A stretch of 64,000 nt of DNA. Source: Nocardia carnea NBRC 14403. GTDB lineage: Bacteria; Actinomycetota; Actinomycetes; Mycobacteriales; Mycobacteriaceae. The position numbers were made by a program, and so were the translations under genes. Where the stretch lies: the NCBI RefSeq assembly GCF_000308515.1, contig NZ_BAFV01000039.1:62001-126000 (forward strand), written 5' to 3'. How positions within the stretch are numbered: position 1 is the first letter of the stretch; each line of letters begins with the position of its first letter. Below, piece by piece: positions 1 to 8,211 of this stretch. Below the pieces are notes generated by a model. It was not told the DNA's origin. It saw nothing but the letters and a program-made list of their open reading frames with translations, and made no database searches.

Positions 1-34
1 GGCCACCGACTTGATCGAGAACCTGCTCGCGTGA
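1..34 (+). CDS. 3' end of an unidentified CDS (partial)
   Basis: A reading frame enters from the left edge and ends with a TGA at 32-34, giving the C-terminal residues ATDLIENLLA. Only ten codons are visible, so the product cannot be identified. Codon use (gcc, acc, gac, atc, ctg, ctc) is typical of genes in this genome, which is the only support that it is real. Confidence 0.3.
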   Translation, partial: ATDLIENLLA

Positions 35-236
35 TCCGCATCGATCGGGGCCGGTCCATAAGCACGAAGCCCCACCGGCAGGTACGGGAGCATTGCCCGC
101 ATCCGCCACCGCGTGCCACGTTCCAGGGTCGACGACGAGTCGGTGAGACCGATTGCCCTGTCTGCGCCGGAAGCAGGTAGGCGAGGGCAGTCGGTCGCCG
201 AACGACAGAGAATCCCGTGACCGTGCGTCCGCGAGC

Positions 237-350
237 CCTGTTGTGGTCGGCATCCACGGGTCGTCCGGATCGATGGCCACACTCTGCTGGGCGGCACGGG
301 CCGACGGAACACTCCTGAGAACCGCACCCGTGCACGCCGATACACGGGCG
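237..350 (+). pseudogene. Universal stress protein N-terminal remnant
   Basis: A short in-frame stretch reads PVVVGIHGSSGSMATLCWAA, which matches the opening beta-strand and first helix of UspA-domain proteins (usual form VVVGxDGSxxSxxALxWAA). The conserved Asp is His here. No start codon with a ribosome site lies directly before it, and the similarity stops after about 35 residues, where the frame runs antisense into the dienelactone hydrolase gene. I read it as the decayed 5' end of a usp gene. The motif is seen directly; the decay is inferred. Confidence 0.4.
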
Positions 351-355
351 GCCGA

Positions 356-1174
356 TCAGCCGACTACGGAACCGTCTCCGCTTACCGAGTTGTCGGACAC
401 GCCCGGAGAGCGTCCCACGGGCAGGGTGCGGTCGAACAACGAGAACAGCTCACGGTAGTGCCGTTCGGCGGCCGCTGGGTCGTGGGCGGAGGTATCGGCC
501 TGGGTGAAGCCGTGCTGGGCGCCCTCGTAGACCTCGGTACGGAAGCGGACGCCGGCGGTGGCCAAGGCCTCGTCGAATCGGGCGATATGGTCCGGAGTCA
601 TATGGTCGTCTTCGCCGGCGTGGGCGAAATACAGTTCCCCGGAGATACTTCCGACCGTCAGATGCGGACTGTCCGGCGTATCGGTAACGAGCGGCCCGCC
701 GTGGAATCCGGCGACCGCCGCGACCCGATGGGGGAACACGGCGGCGATCAGCACCGCGAGGCGCGCACCCATGCAGTAACCGGTGACGCCGACTTTACCC
801 TCGGCCACCTGCGTTGCTGCCGACAGCCACTCGAGGTAGGCCGCCGCATCGGAACGCAGCAGATCCGGTGTGAGCTCGCGGATCATCGGGAATACCTGCT
901 GGAAGATCTCCGGCCGCTGCGCCGGGTCGATCAATTCCGGCAGTTCGATCACCGGCGCGCGTCCGTGCCGGTAGTAGGCATTCGGCAGCAGAACCGTATA
1001 ACCGTGGGCGGCGATACGGTCGGCCAGCGACCACAGACCGGGCCGCAGGCCGAACCCGTCCTGGATCACCAGCACGCCCGGATGGGGAGCGCCGTCGTCC
1101 GGGCAGGCGAGATACGCGTCGGCCACACCATCGGCTGTCCGCACGTCTACCGGCATTCCGTGTATTGCAACCAT
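356..1174 (-). CDS. Dienelactone hydrolase family protein
   Basis: A 272-residue alpha/beta hydrolase of the dienelactone hydrolase family, probably cytosolic. The catalytic triad of the family is visible: the Cys nucleophile in GYCMGAR (about residue 133), an Asp in HAGEDDHM and a His in GAQHGF. Family members hydrolyse dienelactones in chlorocatechol breakdown, but many paralogues act on other esters, so the substrate is open. The start at 1174 is chosen because the motif agaagga lies about 8 bases upstream. An in-frame ATG 13 codons earlier lacks such a site. It is divergent from the GlxA-type regulator, which may control it. Confidence 0.85.
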   Translation of the reverse strand: MVAIHGMPVDVRTADGVADAYLACPDDGAPHPGVLVIQDGFGLRPGLWSLADRIAAHGYTVLLPNAYYRHGRAPVIELPELIDPAQRPEIFQQVFPMIRELTPDLLRSDAAAYLEWLSAATQVAEGKVGVTGYCMGARLAVLIAAVFPHRVAAVAGFHGGPLVTDTPDSPHLTVGSISGELYFAHAGEDDHMTPDHIARFDEALATAGVRFRTEVYEGAQHGFTQADTSAHDPAAAERHYRELFSLFDRTLPVGRSPGVSDNSVSGDGSVVG

Positions 1175-1437
1175 CGTTGAATCCTTCTGTCGTAGTCGAT
1201 GTTCTGCGATCAACTCGACGAAGGCGGAGCACGGGCACTACCGCGGGATCCTCGACGACACAGCGGGCTTGCATCGGCCCGCGGGGCGCTCAGAACAGCG
1301 CCGGGTAACCCATCCGTGTGTGGCGAATCGCCGTCCCGGTAGTCATCACCGCCGACCTTAGCAATGTTGTGCCAATGGCGCGATCTGTGGGATGTATGTC
1401 GTTGACGCCATCCTCGGCAGGGCCGAAGGTGGGAAGT

Positions 1438-2412
1438 GTGCAGCAACGCCGCGTCGTATTCGTCGTCTTCGACGATTTCCAAGCGCTCGACCTGGTCGGT
1501 CCCTACGAGGTCTTCCGAGGTTCCGGCGAGTACGACTGCCGGGTCGTGGCCTCCTGTCCGGGCGGCGTGCGATCCGACAGCGGTTTACCGGTAGGAGTCG
1601 ACTGCGGCGTGGACGATCTGGACCCGGCTACCGTGGACACGCTCGTAGTCGTCGGCGGGCCCGGTGTCGAGGCCGCCCGCGACGATCCCCGCCTCAGGCA
1701 ATGGATCCGGTCGGCCGCCCGAGCCCGGCGCGTCGCCTCGGTATGCACCGGTGCGTTCCTGCTCGCGGCCGCGGGCCTACTGGACGGGAAACGGGTAACC
1801 ACGCATTGGGCGTTCACCGCACAGCTCGCCCGCGAGTATCCCCGGGTCGGCGTCGACCGCGACCCGATTTTCGTGCAGGACGGAAACATCTGGTCCTCGG
1901 CCGGCGTGACCGCCGGGATGGATCTCGCTCTGGCGCTCGTGGAAGATGACCTCGGCCGCCGGGCCGCCCTCGAATTAGCACGCTTCCTGGTGCTATTCCT
2001 GCGCCGTCCCGGCGGGCAGACCCAGTTCAGCACGGCGCTATGGCGACCGCAGCCCGCGACCGACCCCGTGCGGTCGGCGGTGGCCGCGATCCACGCCGAA
2101 CCTGGGGAGCAGCACAGTATCGGCGATCTCGCGGCACGGTCAGGTTTGAGTCCCCGTCACTTCCAGCGCCGCTTCACCGCCGAACTCGGCGTCGGCCCGG
2201 CAGCCTATGTCGAGCAAGTCCGGATCGAAGCAGCCCAGACCGCACTGATCGATGGCGATCCGGTGGACGCCGTCGCCCGTCGGTGTGGTTTCGGTACCGC
2301 CGAATCATTGCGCCGCGCCTTCCACCGCCGACTCGGGGTTTCGCCCGCGGAGTACCGGGACCGCTTCCGCTCCACCACTGCCACCACGGCGCAACCCGCC
2401 GCAACCGCCTGA
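1438..2412 (+). CDS. GlxA-family transcriptional regulator (DJ-1/PfpI plus AraC HTH)
   Basis: About 324 residues. The N-terminal half is a DJ-1/PfpI class-I amidotransferase-like domain with the conserved nucleophile-elbow region ASVCTGAFLLAAAGLLDG. The C-terminal 95 residues are an AraC double helix-turn-helix (IGDLAARSGLSPRHFQRRF and the matching second helix pair ending in SPAEYRDRF). Such regulators sense small metabolites and usually activate a neighbouring operon. I prefer the GTG at 1438 because aggtggg lies just upstream and the protein then starts directly at the first beta-strand. An ATG at 1396 would add 14 residues with poor codon use. It is transcribed away from the dienelactone hydrolase. 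Confidence 0.85.
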   Translation: MQQRRVVFVVFDDFQALDLVGPYEVFRGSGEYDCRVVASCPGGVRSDSGLPVGVDCGVDDLDPATVDTLVVVGGPGVEAARDDPRLRQWIRSAARARRVASVCTGAFLLAAAGLLDGKRVTTHWAFTAQLAREYPRVGVDRDPIFVQDGNIWSSAGVTAGMDLALALVEDDLGRRAALELARFLVLFLRRPGGQTQFSTALWRPQPATDPVRSAVAAIHAEPGEQHSIGDLAARSGLSPRHFQRRFTAELGVGPAAYVEQVRIEAAQTALIDGDPVDAVARRCGFGTAESLRRAFHRRLGVSPAEYRDRFRSTTATTAQPAATA

Positions 2413-2566
2413 CCGACACCGTCCTGTCGGCTCGACGACCTCGACCAGCCCCGCCCTCTCCCAGCTCAGCGATCTAGTCCGGCCCCGGCCCACACCGGCC
2501 CCCGGCCGTCCGCCGGCATGCGACAACGCACCTCTGCCGCATGTGCTTTCACCCCGAGGAGTTCCC

Positions 2567-3211
2567 ATGTCTATTGACCTACCGGCCACGCCCCTGGCGC
2601 GCGCGGCGCAGACCGTGATCGATACCGAACTGACCCCGGCCCTGCGCAATCACAGCGTCCGCTCGTTCCTGTTCGCCCGGGCCGCGGCCGCCGACCGCGG
2701 TATACGGGCAGGCACGGATTACGACGAGGAAATCGTGTACCTCGTCTGCGCTCTGCACGATATCGGCCTGGCCGAAATCGCCAACGGCGATCAGCGTTTC
2801 GAGATCGACGGCGCCGACTACGCCGCCGAATTCCTGGAGTCCCAGGGCGTGACCGACGAGCGCGTCGATATCGTCTGGGATGCCATCGCTGCCCACACCA
2901 CCGGCCTCAGCGACTCCCCCGTCTACCGTCGCCGCCGCCCCGCCGCCATCTGGGTCGCCGTCGACGGTATCGCCATCGATATCGGCGGCAACGCAGACAT
3001 GCTCCCCCCGGGATACGCCGACCGCGTACACATGGACTATCCGCGACTCGGCGGAATCCGCGCGCTGACCCGTCTCGTCGAAGAGCAGGCCGTAGCGAAT
3101 CCCGCCAAGGCACAACCGGGTTCACTACCCGGCGAAATCGTCCGCCTCACCCATCCAGAACTCGTCCCCACCTGGCAGGACATCATCGCCGCCGGCGGCT
3201 GGGGCGACTAG
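2567..3211 (+). CDS. HD-domain hydrolase, cyanamide-hydratase-like
   Basis: A 214-residue protein with the order HSVRSFLFARA, then CALHDIGL, then the distal helices. This matches the HD fold and specifically the small cyanamide-hydratase/YfbR-like branch. The HD pair (His-Asp of ALHDIG) and the upstream His of NHSVRS are predicted metal ligands. The substrate is unknown. The ATG at 2567 follows a cgaggag ribosome site, and earlier in-frame codons overlap the regulator gene and have poor codon use. It probably forms a two-gene unit with the membrane protein 64 bases downstream. Confidence 0.75.
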   Translation: MSIDLPATPLARAAQTVIDTELTPALRNHSVRSFLFARAAAADRGIRAGTDYDEEIVYLVCALHDIGLAEIANGDQRFEIDGADYAAEFLESQGVTDERVDIVWDAIAAHTTGLSDSPVYRRRRPAAIWVAVDGIAIDIGGNADMLPPGYADRVHMDYPRLGGIRALTRLVEEQAVANPAKAQPGSLPGEIVRLTHPELVPTWQDIIAAGGWGD

Positions 3212-3275
3212 CGACGCCCCAGCACGAATCCTTCGTCTCCCCTTCCCCACTGTTCAGAACAGTCAGGAGTCTGCC

Positions 3276-3731
3276 GTGACCGATCCCGGTGTCACCTTCA
3301 TCAACGTCATCGAACTCCTCGCCAAGGCAACCGGTAAGGCCGGATTCTTCCTGTTCCTCTACCTGGAAGTCCTCGACGCCTCCTTCTCGTTCGACGGCGT
3401 GATCGGCGCATTCGCCATCACCTCCGACCCGATCATCATCGCCCTGGGCCTGGGCCTCATCGGCGCAATGTTCGTCCGGTCGATCACGATCTACCTCGTC
3501 CGCAAGGGCACACTGAGCGAGTACGTCTTCCTCGAGCACGGCGCCCACTGGGCGATCGGCGCCCTGGCACTGATCCTGATGGTCTCCATCGGCGTGCACG
3601 TCAACGAGATCGTCACCGGCCTCATCGGTGTCGCCTTCATCGGCGCCGCCGTAATCTCCAGCATCCGCCGCAACCGCAACGAAGGCGAATCGGAGAAGAC
3701 GCTGACCTCGGAGCCCGTAACCGTGAGCTGA
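3276..3731 (+). CDS. Half-length TerC/DUF475-like integral membrane protein
   Basis: A 151-residue protein with about four hydrophobic segments. It contains LYLEVLDASFSFDGVIGAFA, GLIGAMFVRSITIYLV and LEHGAHWAIGALAL, the second half of the DUF475/TerC-type membrane family, whose members are usually over 300 residues. The N-terminal repeat with its own acidic membrane motif is absent, and no trace of it lies between 3211 and 3276. A GTG start preceded by caggag (3264-3269) suggests the short form can be translated. It may be a truncated paralogue that works as a homodimer, or a decaying fragment. Family members are linked to metal or oxyanion resistance; a role here is not established. Confidence 0.7.
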   Translation: MTDPGVTFINVIELLAKATGKAGFFLFLYLEVLDASFSFDGVIGAFAITSDPIIIALGLGLIGAMFVRSITIYLVRKGTLSEYVFLEHGAHWAIGALALILMVSIGVHVNEIVTGLIGVAFIGAAVISSIRRNRNEGESEKTLTSEPVTVS

Positions 3732-3759
3732 CTCCGATAGAAACGACCCCGGATATCCG

Positions 3760-3792
3760 CCATTGACAAATGGCACATTCATAACTGATTCT
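3760..3792 (+). promoter_or_regulatory. Candidate promoter of the SDR/di-iron/monooxygenase operon
   Basis: An AT-rich island in otherwise GC-rich DNA holds TTGACA at 3763-3768 within the small inverted repeat CCATT-GACA-AATGG. About 17 bases later is the weak -10 candidate TGATTC. It lies 65-95 bases before the start at 3858. The -35 match is clear and the -10 match is poor. Confidence 0.3.
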
Positions 3793-3857
3793 TACGGGTA
3801 TGAACAGGTCGACGAGGACCTCACCGCCGGTGTCCACGGCACGGAAGGTGGGCTGAC

Positions 3858-4748
3858 ATGCTCGGACTCGATATCTTCCGGCCGTTCGGGCCGCCGCGCA
3901 GCCGCGGCGCCCGGGCGGTCGTCACCGGCGCGGGCAGCGGTATCGGCCGGGCATTCGCCCATGAACTGGCGGCTCGCGGCGGCCGGATCGTGTGTGCCGA
4001 TATCGACGAGGATCGCGCGGCCGAAACGGTGGCATCGATCGGACGCGAGTATCCCGGCGTTGCCTACCCGTTCCGCTGCGATGTGGCGAAACGCGACGAT
4101 GTCGAGGTGCTGGCGCGCTATGCGGAATCCGTTTTCGACGGCCCCGCGACTCTGGTGATCAACAATGCGGGAGTCGGATCGGGCGGGCTGCCCGTCGGCG
4201 AAATCGGTTTCGCCGAATGGGAGCGCACCCTGGGTATCAACCTGTGGGGTGTGATCCACGGGTGCGAGATCTTCGCGCCGCGGCTGCGCGAGGCCGGCCA
4301 CGGCGGGATCATCAACGTCGCCTCGGCCGCGTCGTTCGGCACCGCACCGCGGATGGCCGCCTACAACACCGGAAAGGCCGGGGTGCTCGCGCTGTCGGAG
4401 ACGATGGCCGCGGAATTCGGCGGCACCGATATCGCGGTGACCGTCCTGTGCCCGACGTTTGTCCGCACGAATATCGCGCGCGACGCACCGGTCCCCGCGG
4501 GGCCCCGCGAACTCGCCGACACCCTGATGCGCTGGACCGGATTCTCCCCCGAAAGCATCGCCCGCACCACGCTCGACGCACACGACCGCGGCCGGTTACA
4601 CGTCGTCCCACAGCCCGACGCGCAACTCCTCTGGTTACTGAAAAGACTGTTCCCCGGCCAATACACAGCTGTGGCCGGCCTGCTCGCGCGACTGCTGCCC
4701 GCCGAGGAAGCAGCAGCGTCCACCACCCCGGAAAGAACTGGAGTCTGA
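3858..4748 (+). CDS. Short-chain dehydrogenase/reductase
   Basis: A 296-residue classical SDR. The cofactor motif GAGSGIG is near residue 23, NNAG near residue 99, and the catalytic pair is YNTGK with the preceding Ser in ASAASF. A C-terminal extension of about 40 residues with a hydrophobic stretch (LLWLLKRLF) may bind membrane or a partner, as in mycobacterial lipid-linked SDRs. It opens a tight run: the next gene starts one base after its stop. Co-transcription with a di-iron protein and a flavoprotein monooxygenase suggests that it oxidises or reduces an alcohol/ketone in the same oxidative path. The substrate is unknown. Confidence 0.85.
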   Translation: MLGLDIFRPFGPPRSRGARAVVTGAGSGIGRAFAHELAARGGRIVCADIDEDRAAETVASIGREYPGVAYPFRCDVAKRDDVEVLARYAESVFDGPATLVINNAGVGSGGLPVGEIGFAEWERTLGINLWGVIHGCEIFAPRLREAGHGGIINVASAASFGTAPRMAAYNTGKAGVLALSETMAAEFGGTDIAVTVLCPTFVRTNIARDAPVPAGPRELADTLMRWTGFSPESIARTTLDAHDRGRLHVVPQPDAQLLWLLKRLFPGQYTAVAGLLARLLPAEEAAASTTPERTGV

Positions 4749-4749
4749 T

Positions 4750-5673
4750 ATGGCGACCATGGACTTCGACGATATGCTCGGCAAGATCAAGGACCGGCAG
4801 TGGGCGCTGGCCGATATCGATTGGGACGCACCGGGCGCGGAAACGCTCACTCCCGAACAGCACGCCCGCCTGAAACCGTTCATGGCGGATCTGATGTGGA
4901 TCGAGAATGTGGGCGCGCGGGGTTTCGCGGCGATGGCGAAGAAAGCGCCCACCGAGACCCTGCGGGAGATCTACCGCTGGTTCCACGCCGAGGAACAGCG
5001 GCACGCCAATGCCGAACTCGCCCTGATGCGGCGCTGGGGAATGCTGGACGGCGACGAGATCCCGCAGCCGAATATCAATGTCAAACTCGTCATCGACTTC
5101 CTGGACAAATACTCCGACGATATGTCACTGTCGTTCCTGGGCACCGTGATCCCGATGCTGGAGGTCGCACTCGACGGCGCCCTGGTGAAGTTCATCATGG
5201 ACGAGATCGAAGACCCGGTCTGCCAGGAGACGTTCCGCCGGATCAATGCCGACGAATCCCGTCATCTCGCTGTCGATTTCGCGGTCATGGATGTGCTCGG
5301 GCATGCGGAACTGCGCAAACTGCTCATCGATCTGGTCGGCGGCTGGGTGAAACCGACGTTTCTCATCGGGGTGCTCAGCTATGTGCCGTTGCTGAACAAG
5401 ATGCGCGACAATATCGTCGCGATGGGCGTGGACGAGCAGAAGCTCTATACGGCCATGGAGCGCTACCGCAAGGTAGGCGAGCGTAGCGAATTCGTGCGCC
5501 GCCTCCCGATGTATCAGATCGTGAAACTGCAAGCGAATTGGGTTGTCGACCGCGGCCACCCCTATCACCTCCTCGCCGACGCGCTGGTGAAGATCACCGG
5601 GGCCATCCCGCGGCAGCTGCTGCGCAAGGATCCGACCTGGTCAAAAGAGCTGACCTACACCCCCGCTGCGTGA
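4750..5673 (+). CDS. Ferritin-like di-iron oxygenase/reductase family protein
   Basis: A 307-residue helical protein with two carboxylate-histidine metal motifs of ferritin-like di-iron enzymes: EEQRH (about residue 81) and DESRH (about residue 172), each preceded by a glutamate-bearing helix (WIENVGARG and IPMLEVALDG). This arrangement fits di-iron oxygenases of the AurF/metal-dependent hydroxylase type. Mycobacterial relatives are simply annotated as reductases. The ATG at 4750 follows actggag. Its place between an SDR and a Baeyer-Villiger-type monooxygenase suggests an O2-dependent step in one pathway, which is inference. Confidence 0.75.
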   Translation: MATMDFDDMLGKIKDRQWALADIDWDAPGAETLTPEQHARLKPFMADLMWIENVGARGFAAMAKKAPTETLREIYRWFHAEEQRHANAELALMRRWGMLDGDEIPQPNINVKLVIDFLDKYSDDMSLSFLGTVIPMLEVALDGALVKFIMDEIEDPVCQETFRRINADESRHLAVDFAVMDVLGHAELRKLLIDLVGGWVKPTFLIGVLSYVPLLNKMRDNIVAMGVDEQKLYTAMERYRKVGERSEFVRRLPMYQIVKLQANWVVDRGHPYHLLADALVKITGAIPRQLLRKDPTWSKELTYTPAA

Positions 5674-5684
5674 ACGAGGACATC

Positions 5685-7205
5685 ATGACCACCAACCATG
5701 CGGCGCCGCTCGACGTCGCCGTGATCGGTGCCGGCTTCGCCGGAATCGGCACCGCAATTCGTCTACGTCAGAGCGGTATCGGGAATTTCGCCGTATTCGA
5801 ACGGGGTTCCGCGATCGGCGGCACCTGGCGTGACAACACCTATCCGGGCGCTGCGTGCGATATTCCGTCGCGGCTGTATTCCTACAGTTTCGCACCCAAT
5901 CCGGAGTGGTCGCACACCTACTCCGGGAGTTCCGAAATCCTCGGCTATATCGAGTCGATCACGACGAAGTACGAGGTCACGCCGCATATTCGACTGCAGC
6001 ACAACGTCACCGGGATGTCGTTCGACGAAGAAGCCGGATTGTGGAATATCACGTTCGAGGGCCGCGAGCCTGTCCGGGCGCGGGCGGTGGTGCTGGCATC
6101 CGGGCCGCTCACCGAACCCGGTTTCCCCGATATTCCGGGGATCGACACCTTCACCGGGCACAGAATCCACAGTGCGCGGTGGGACCACGATTACGACTTC
6201 ACGGGTAAACGGGTCGCGGTGGTCGGTACCGGCGCGAGCGCGGTACAGATCATCCCCGAATTGGTTCGGGAGGCCGGTTCGGTCAAGGTTTTCCAGCGCA
6301 CGCCCGGCTGGGTGCTGCCCCGGGTCAACCGCCGCACCGGCTCGCTGGCCAAGGAGATCTACCGGCAGGTTCCGGGGGCGGAAACGCTGGCCCGGCAGGC
6401 CTGGTTCTACGGCCACGAATCGGTGGCGCTGGGCGTCGTCTGGAATACCCCGCTCACCCGGGTGGTCGAACTGGTCGGGCGCGCGCAGTTGCGGCGCCAG
6501 GTACGCGACCCGTGGCTGCGCCGCCAGCTCACCCCGGAATTCCGGGCCGGCTGCAAACGCCTGCTCATGTCCGACGACTACTACCCGGCACTGCAGCGCG
6601 ACAACTGCAAGCTGATCACGTGGCCGATCGCGCGAATAGCCCCGGACGGTATCCGCACGGCCGAGGGAATCGAGCACCGGGCCGACTGCATCGTGTTCGC
6701 GACCGGCTTCGATGTCTCCAAAAAAGGCACCCCGATACCGATCACAGGACGTGACGGCCGGGTTCTGGCCGACGAATGGCGGCGCGGCGCGTTCGCATAC
6801 CGCAGTGTGACCGTATCGGGCTACCCGAACCTCTTCCTCACCTTCGGTCCCAATTCCGGCCCCGGACACAATTCGGCGCTGGTGTATATGGAATCGCAGA
6901 TCGACTATCTGGTCCGCGCCGTCCGGATAATCCTGGACCGCGATCTGAAAACGCTCGAGGTCCGCCCGGATCGCCAGGAACGCTACAACGCGGAAATTCA
7001 GCGCCGGCTGGGCGCGACCACCTGGAATTCGGGCTGCCGGAGCTGGTATCTCACCGAGGACGGTTTCAACCCGACCATGTACCCGGGTTTCGCCACCCAG
7101 TACCGCCACCAGCTGCGCGATATCGACCTCGACGACTACACGGTGACGAGCGCCCGGGGCGAGCATTCCGCGGAGGTCGGTCCCCGCGTTCTGAGCGGCG
7201 GCTAG
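5685..7205 (+). CDS. Flavin-containing (Baeyer-Villiger-type) monooxygenase
   Basis: A 506-residue FAD/NADPH enzyme. It has an N-terminal FAD Rossmann motif (VIGAGFAG), the Baeyer-Villiger fingerprint FTGHRIHSARWD (FxGxxxHxxxW) and an NADPH Rossmann motif (VVGTGASAVQ). The sequence resembles MymA/EthA-class enzymes of mycobacteria, which insert oxygen into ketones or oxidise sulphur compounds. The ATG at 5685 lies 11 bases after the di-iron gene's stop and follows acgagga. A ketone made by the upstream SDR could be its substrate; this is inferred from gene order only. Confidence 0.88.
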   Translation: MTTNHAAPLDVAVIGAGFAGIGTAIRLRQSGIGNFAVFERGSAIGGTWRDNTYPGAACDIPSRLYSYSFAPNPEWSHTYSGSSEILGYIESITTKYEVTPHIRLQHNVTGMSFDEEAGLWNITFEGREPVRARAVVLASGPLTEPGFPDIPGIDTFTGHRIHSARWDHDYDFTGKRVAVVGTGASAVQIIPELVREAGSVKVFQRTPGWVLPRVNRRTGSLAKEIYRQVPGAETLARQAWFYGHESVALGVVWNTPLTRVVELVGRAQLRRQVRDPWLRRQLTPEFRAGCKRLLMSDDYYPALQRDNCKLITWPIARIAPDGIRTAEGIEHRADCIVFATGFDVSKKGTPIPITGRDGRVLADEWRRGAFAYRSVTVSGYPNLFLTFGPNSGPGHNSALVYMESQIDYLVRAVRIILDRDLKTLEVRPDRQERYNAEIQRRLGATTWNSGCRSWYLTEDGFNPTMYPGFATQYRHQLRDIDLDDYTVTSARGEHSAEVGPRVLSGG

Positions 7206-7264
7206 ACTCGATCACTCGAGCCGGGGGCAACCGGGCGGTAGGCGGGCGAGGAGGTGCGGCGGAT

Positions 7265-8038
7265 ATGCCGAGGTATCGGATCGACGATCTGGCCCGTGCC
7301 GCGGGCACCACCTCCCGCAATGTCCGCGCCTACCAGGAGCGCGGTCTGCTCCCGCCGCCCGCGGCCAAGGACGGCCGCGCCAGTATCTACGACGATTCCC
7401 ACCTCGAACGGCTACGCCTCATCGACGCGCTGCTGCAACGCGGATTCACCACCGCACATATCTCCGATTTCATCACCAGCTGGGAGACGGGTAAGGACCT
7501 CACCGAGGTACTCGGCCTGCAGCACGCCGTCACCGCCAACTGGTCCCAGGAGGAACCGTTCGAGGTCTCCCGGGAACTGCTCACCACCATTCTCGGCGCA
7601 CAATCCGAGGAACTGGTGGAGAAGCTGCGCCGGATGGACCTGGTCCGCACCGACGGCGATACCGTGACGATCACCGATACCCAGTTGCTCACCTCGTTCA
7701 CCGAACTCCACGAGTACGGGATCGACCTGGGCACGCTGATCTCGGTATACGCCGAGGTCGCGACCCGGATCGACGATATCAGCGGGATCCTGATCCGCGC
7801 CGCGAAGAAACATATCGTCGACGAACACGGGCCGGGCTGGCTCCCCGACACCAACGAGGAAATCGCCGAAACCACCCGCATGCTCAACACCATGCGCGAA
7901 CTCGGCGTCGCCGCCGTGCACAGCAGCCTGGCCCGTTCACTGGACGCGACGCTGGCCCGCGAACTCGGTGACTATCTCGCCACCGCCGCCGAACGCGAAC
8001 GCGAACGTAAGGCAGATCCCGCCCATCGCGGACGCTGA
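7265..8038 (+). CDS. MerR-family transcriptional regulator
   Basis: A 257-residue protein. Residues 1-70 form a MerR winged helix (YRIDDLARAAGTTSRNVRAY, then ERGLLPPP). The remaining part is an all-helical effector domain without the Cys clusters of metal or redox sensors. A strong aggaggtg site precedes the ATG at 7265. It lies 59 bases after the monooxygenase gene on the same strand and is the likely regulator of that operon. The effector may be the organic substrate. Confidence 0.85.
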   Translation: MPRYRIDDLARAAGTTSRNVRAYQERGLLPPPAAKDGRASIYDDSHLERLRLIDALLQRGFTTAHISDFITSWETGKDLTEVLGLQHAVTANWSQEEPFEVSRELLTTILGAQSEELVEKLRRMDLVRTDGDTVTITDTQLLTSFTELHEYGIDLGTLISVYAEVATRIDDISGILIRAAKKHIVDEHGPGWLPDTNEEIAETTRMLNTMRELGVAAVHSSLARSLDATLARELGDYLATAAERERERKADPAHRGR

Positions 8039-8179
8039 TCCCGCCGTCGATCGCCACCGTACGAGCAGTCCGGAATGTTCGGAGCCGAGCCCTGGTGTGT
8101 AGGTCTGTGCCACCCCGAGAGCTGTTGGGCGAGTTCATCTGCCTGCCCGGCATCGAGCGTCCACTTCCGGCCGATCTGT

Positions 8180-8211
8180 GGTTTCCGGCGTGCGCGATCA
8201 GGCCGGAAACC
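8180..8211. terminator. Bidirectional hairpin between merR-type gene and multicopper oxidase
   Basis: The 10-bp perfect stem GGTTTCCGGC / GCCGGAAACC has a 12-base loop that contains the stop codon of the leftward oxidase gene. It lies between two convergent genes. There is no T-run, as is common in high-GC actinobacteria. Confidence 0.5.

Noticed and set aside
5763-7166. A 467-codon minus-strand frame opposite the flavin monooxygenase
   Set aside because: It shows no motif, and the forward strand encodes an enzyme with all FAD and Baeyer-Villiger fingerprints.
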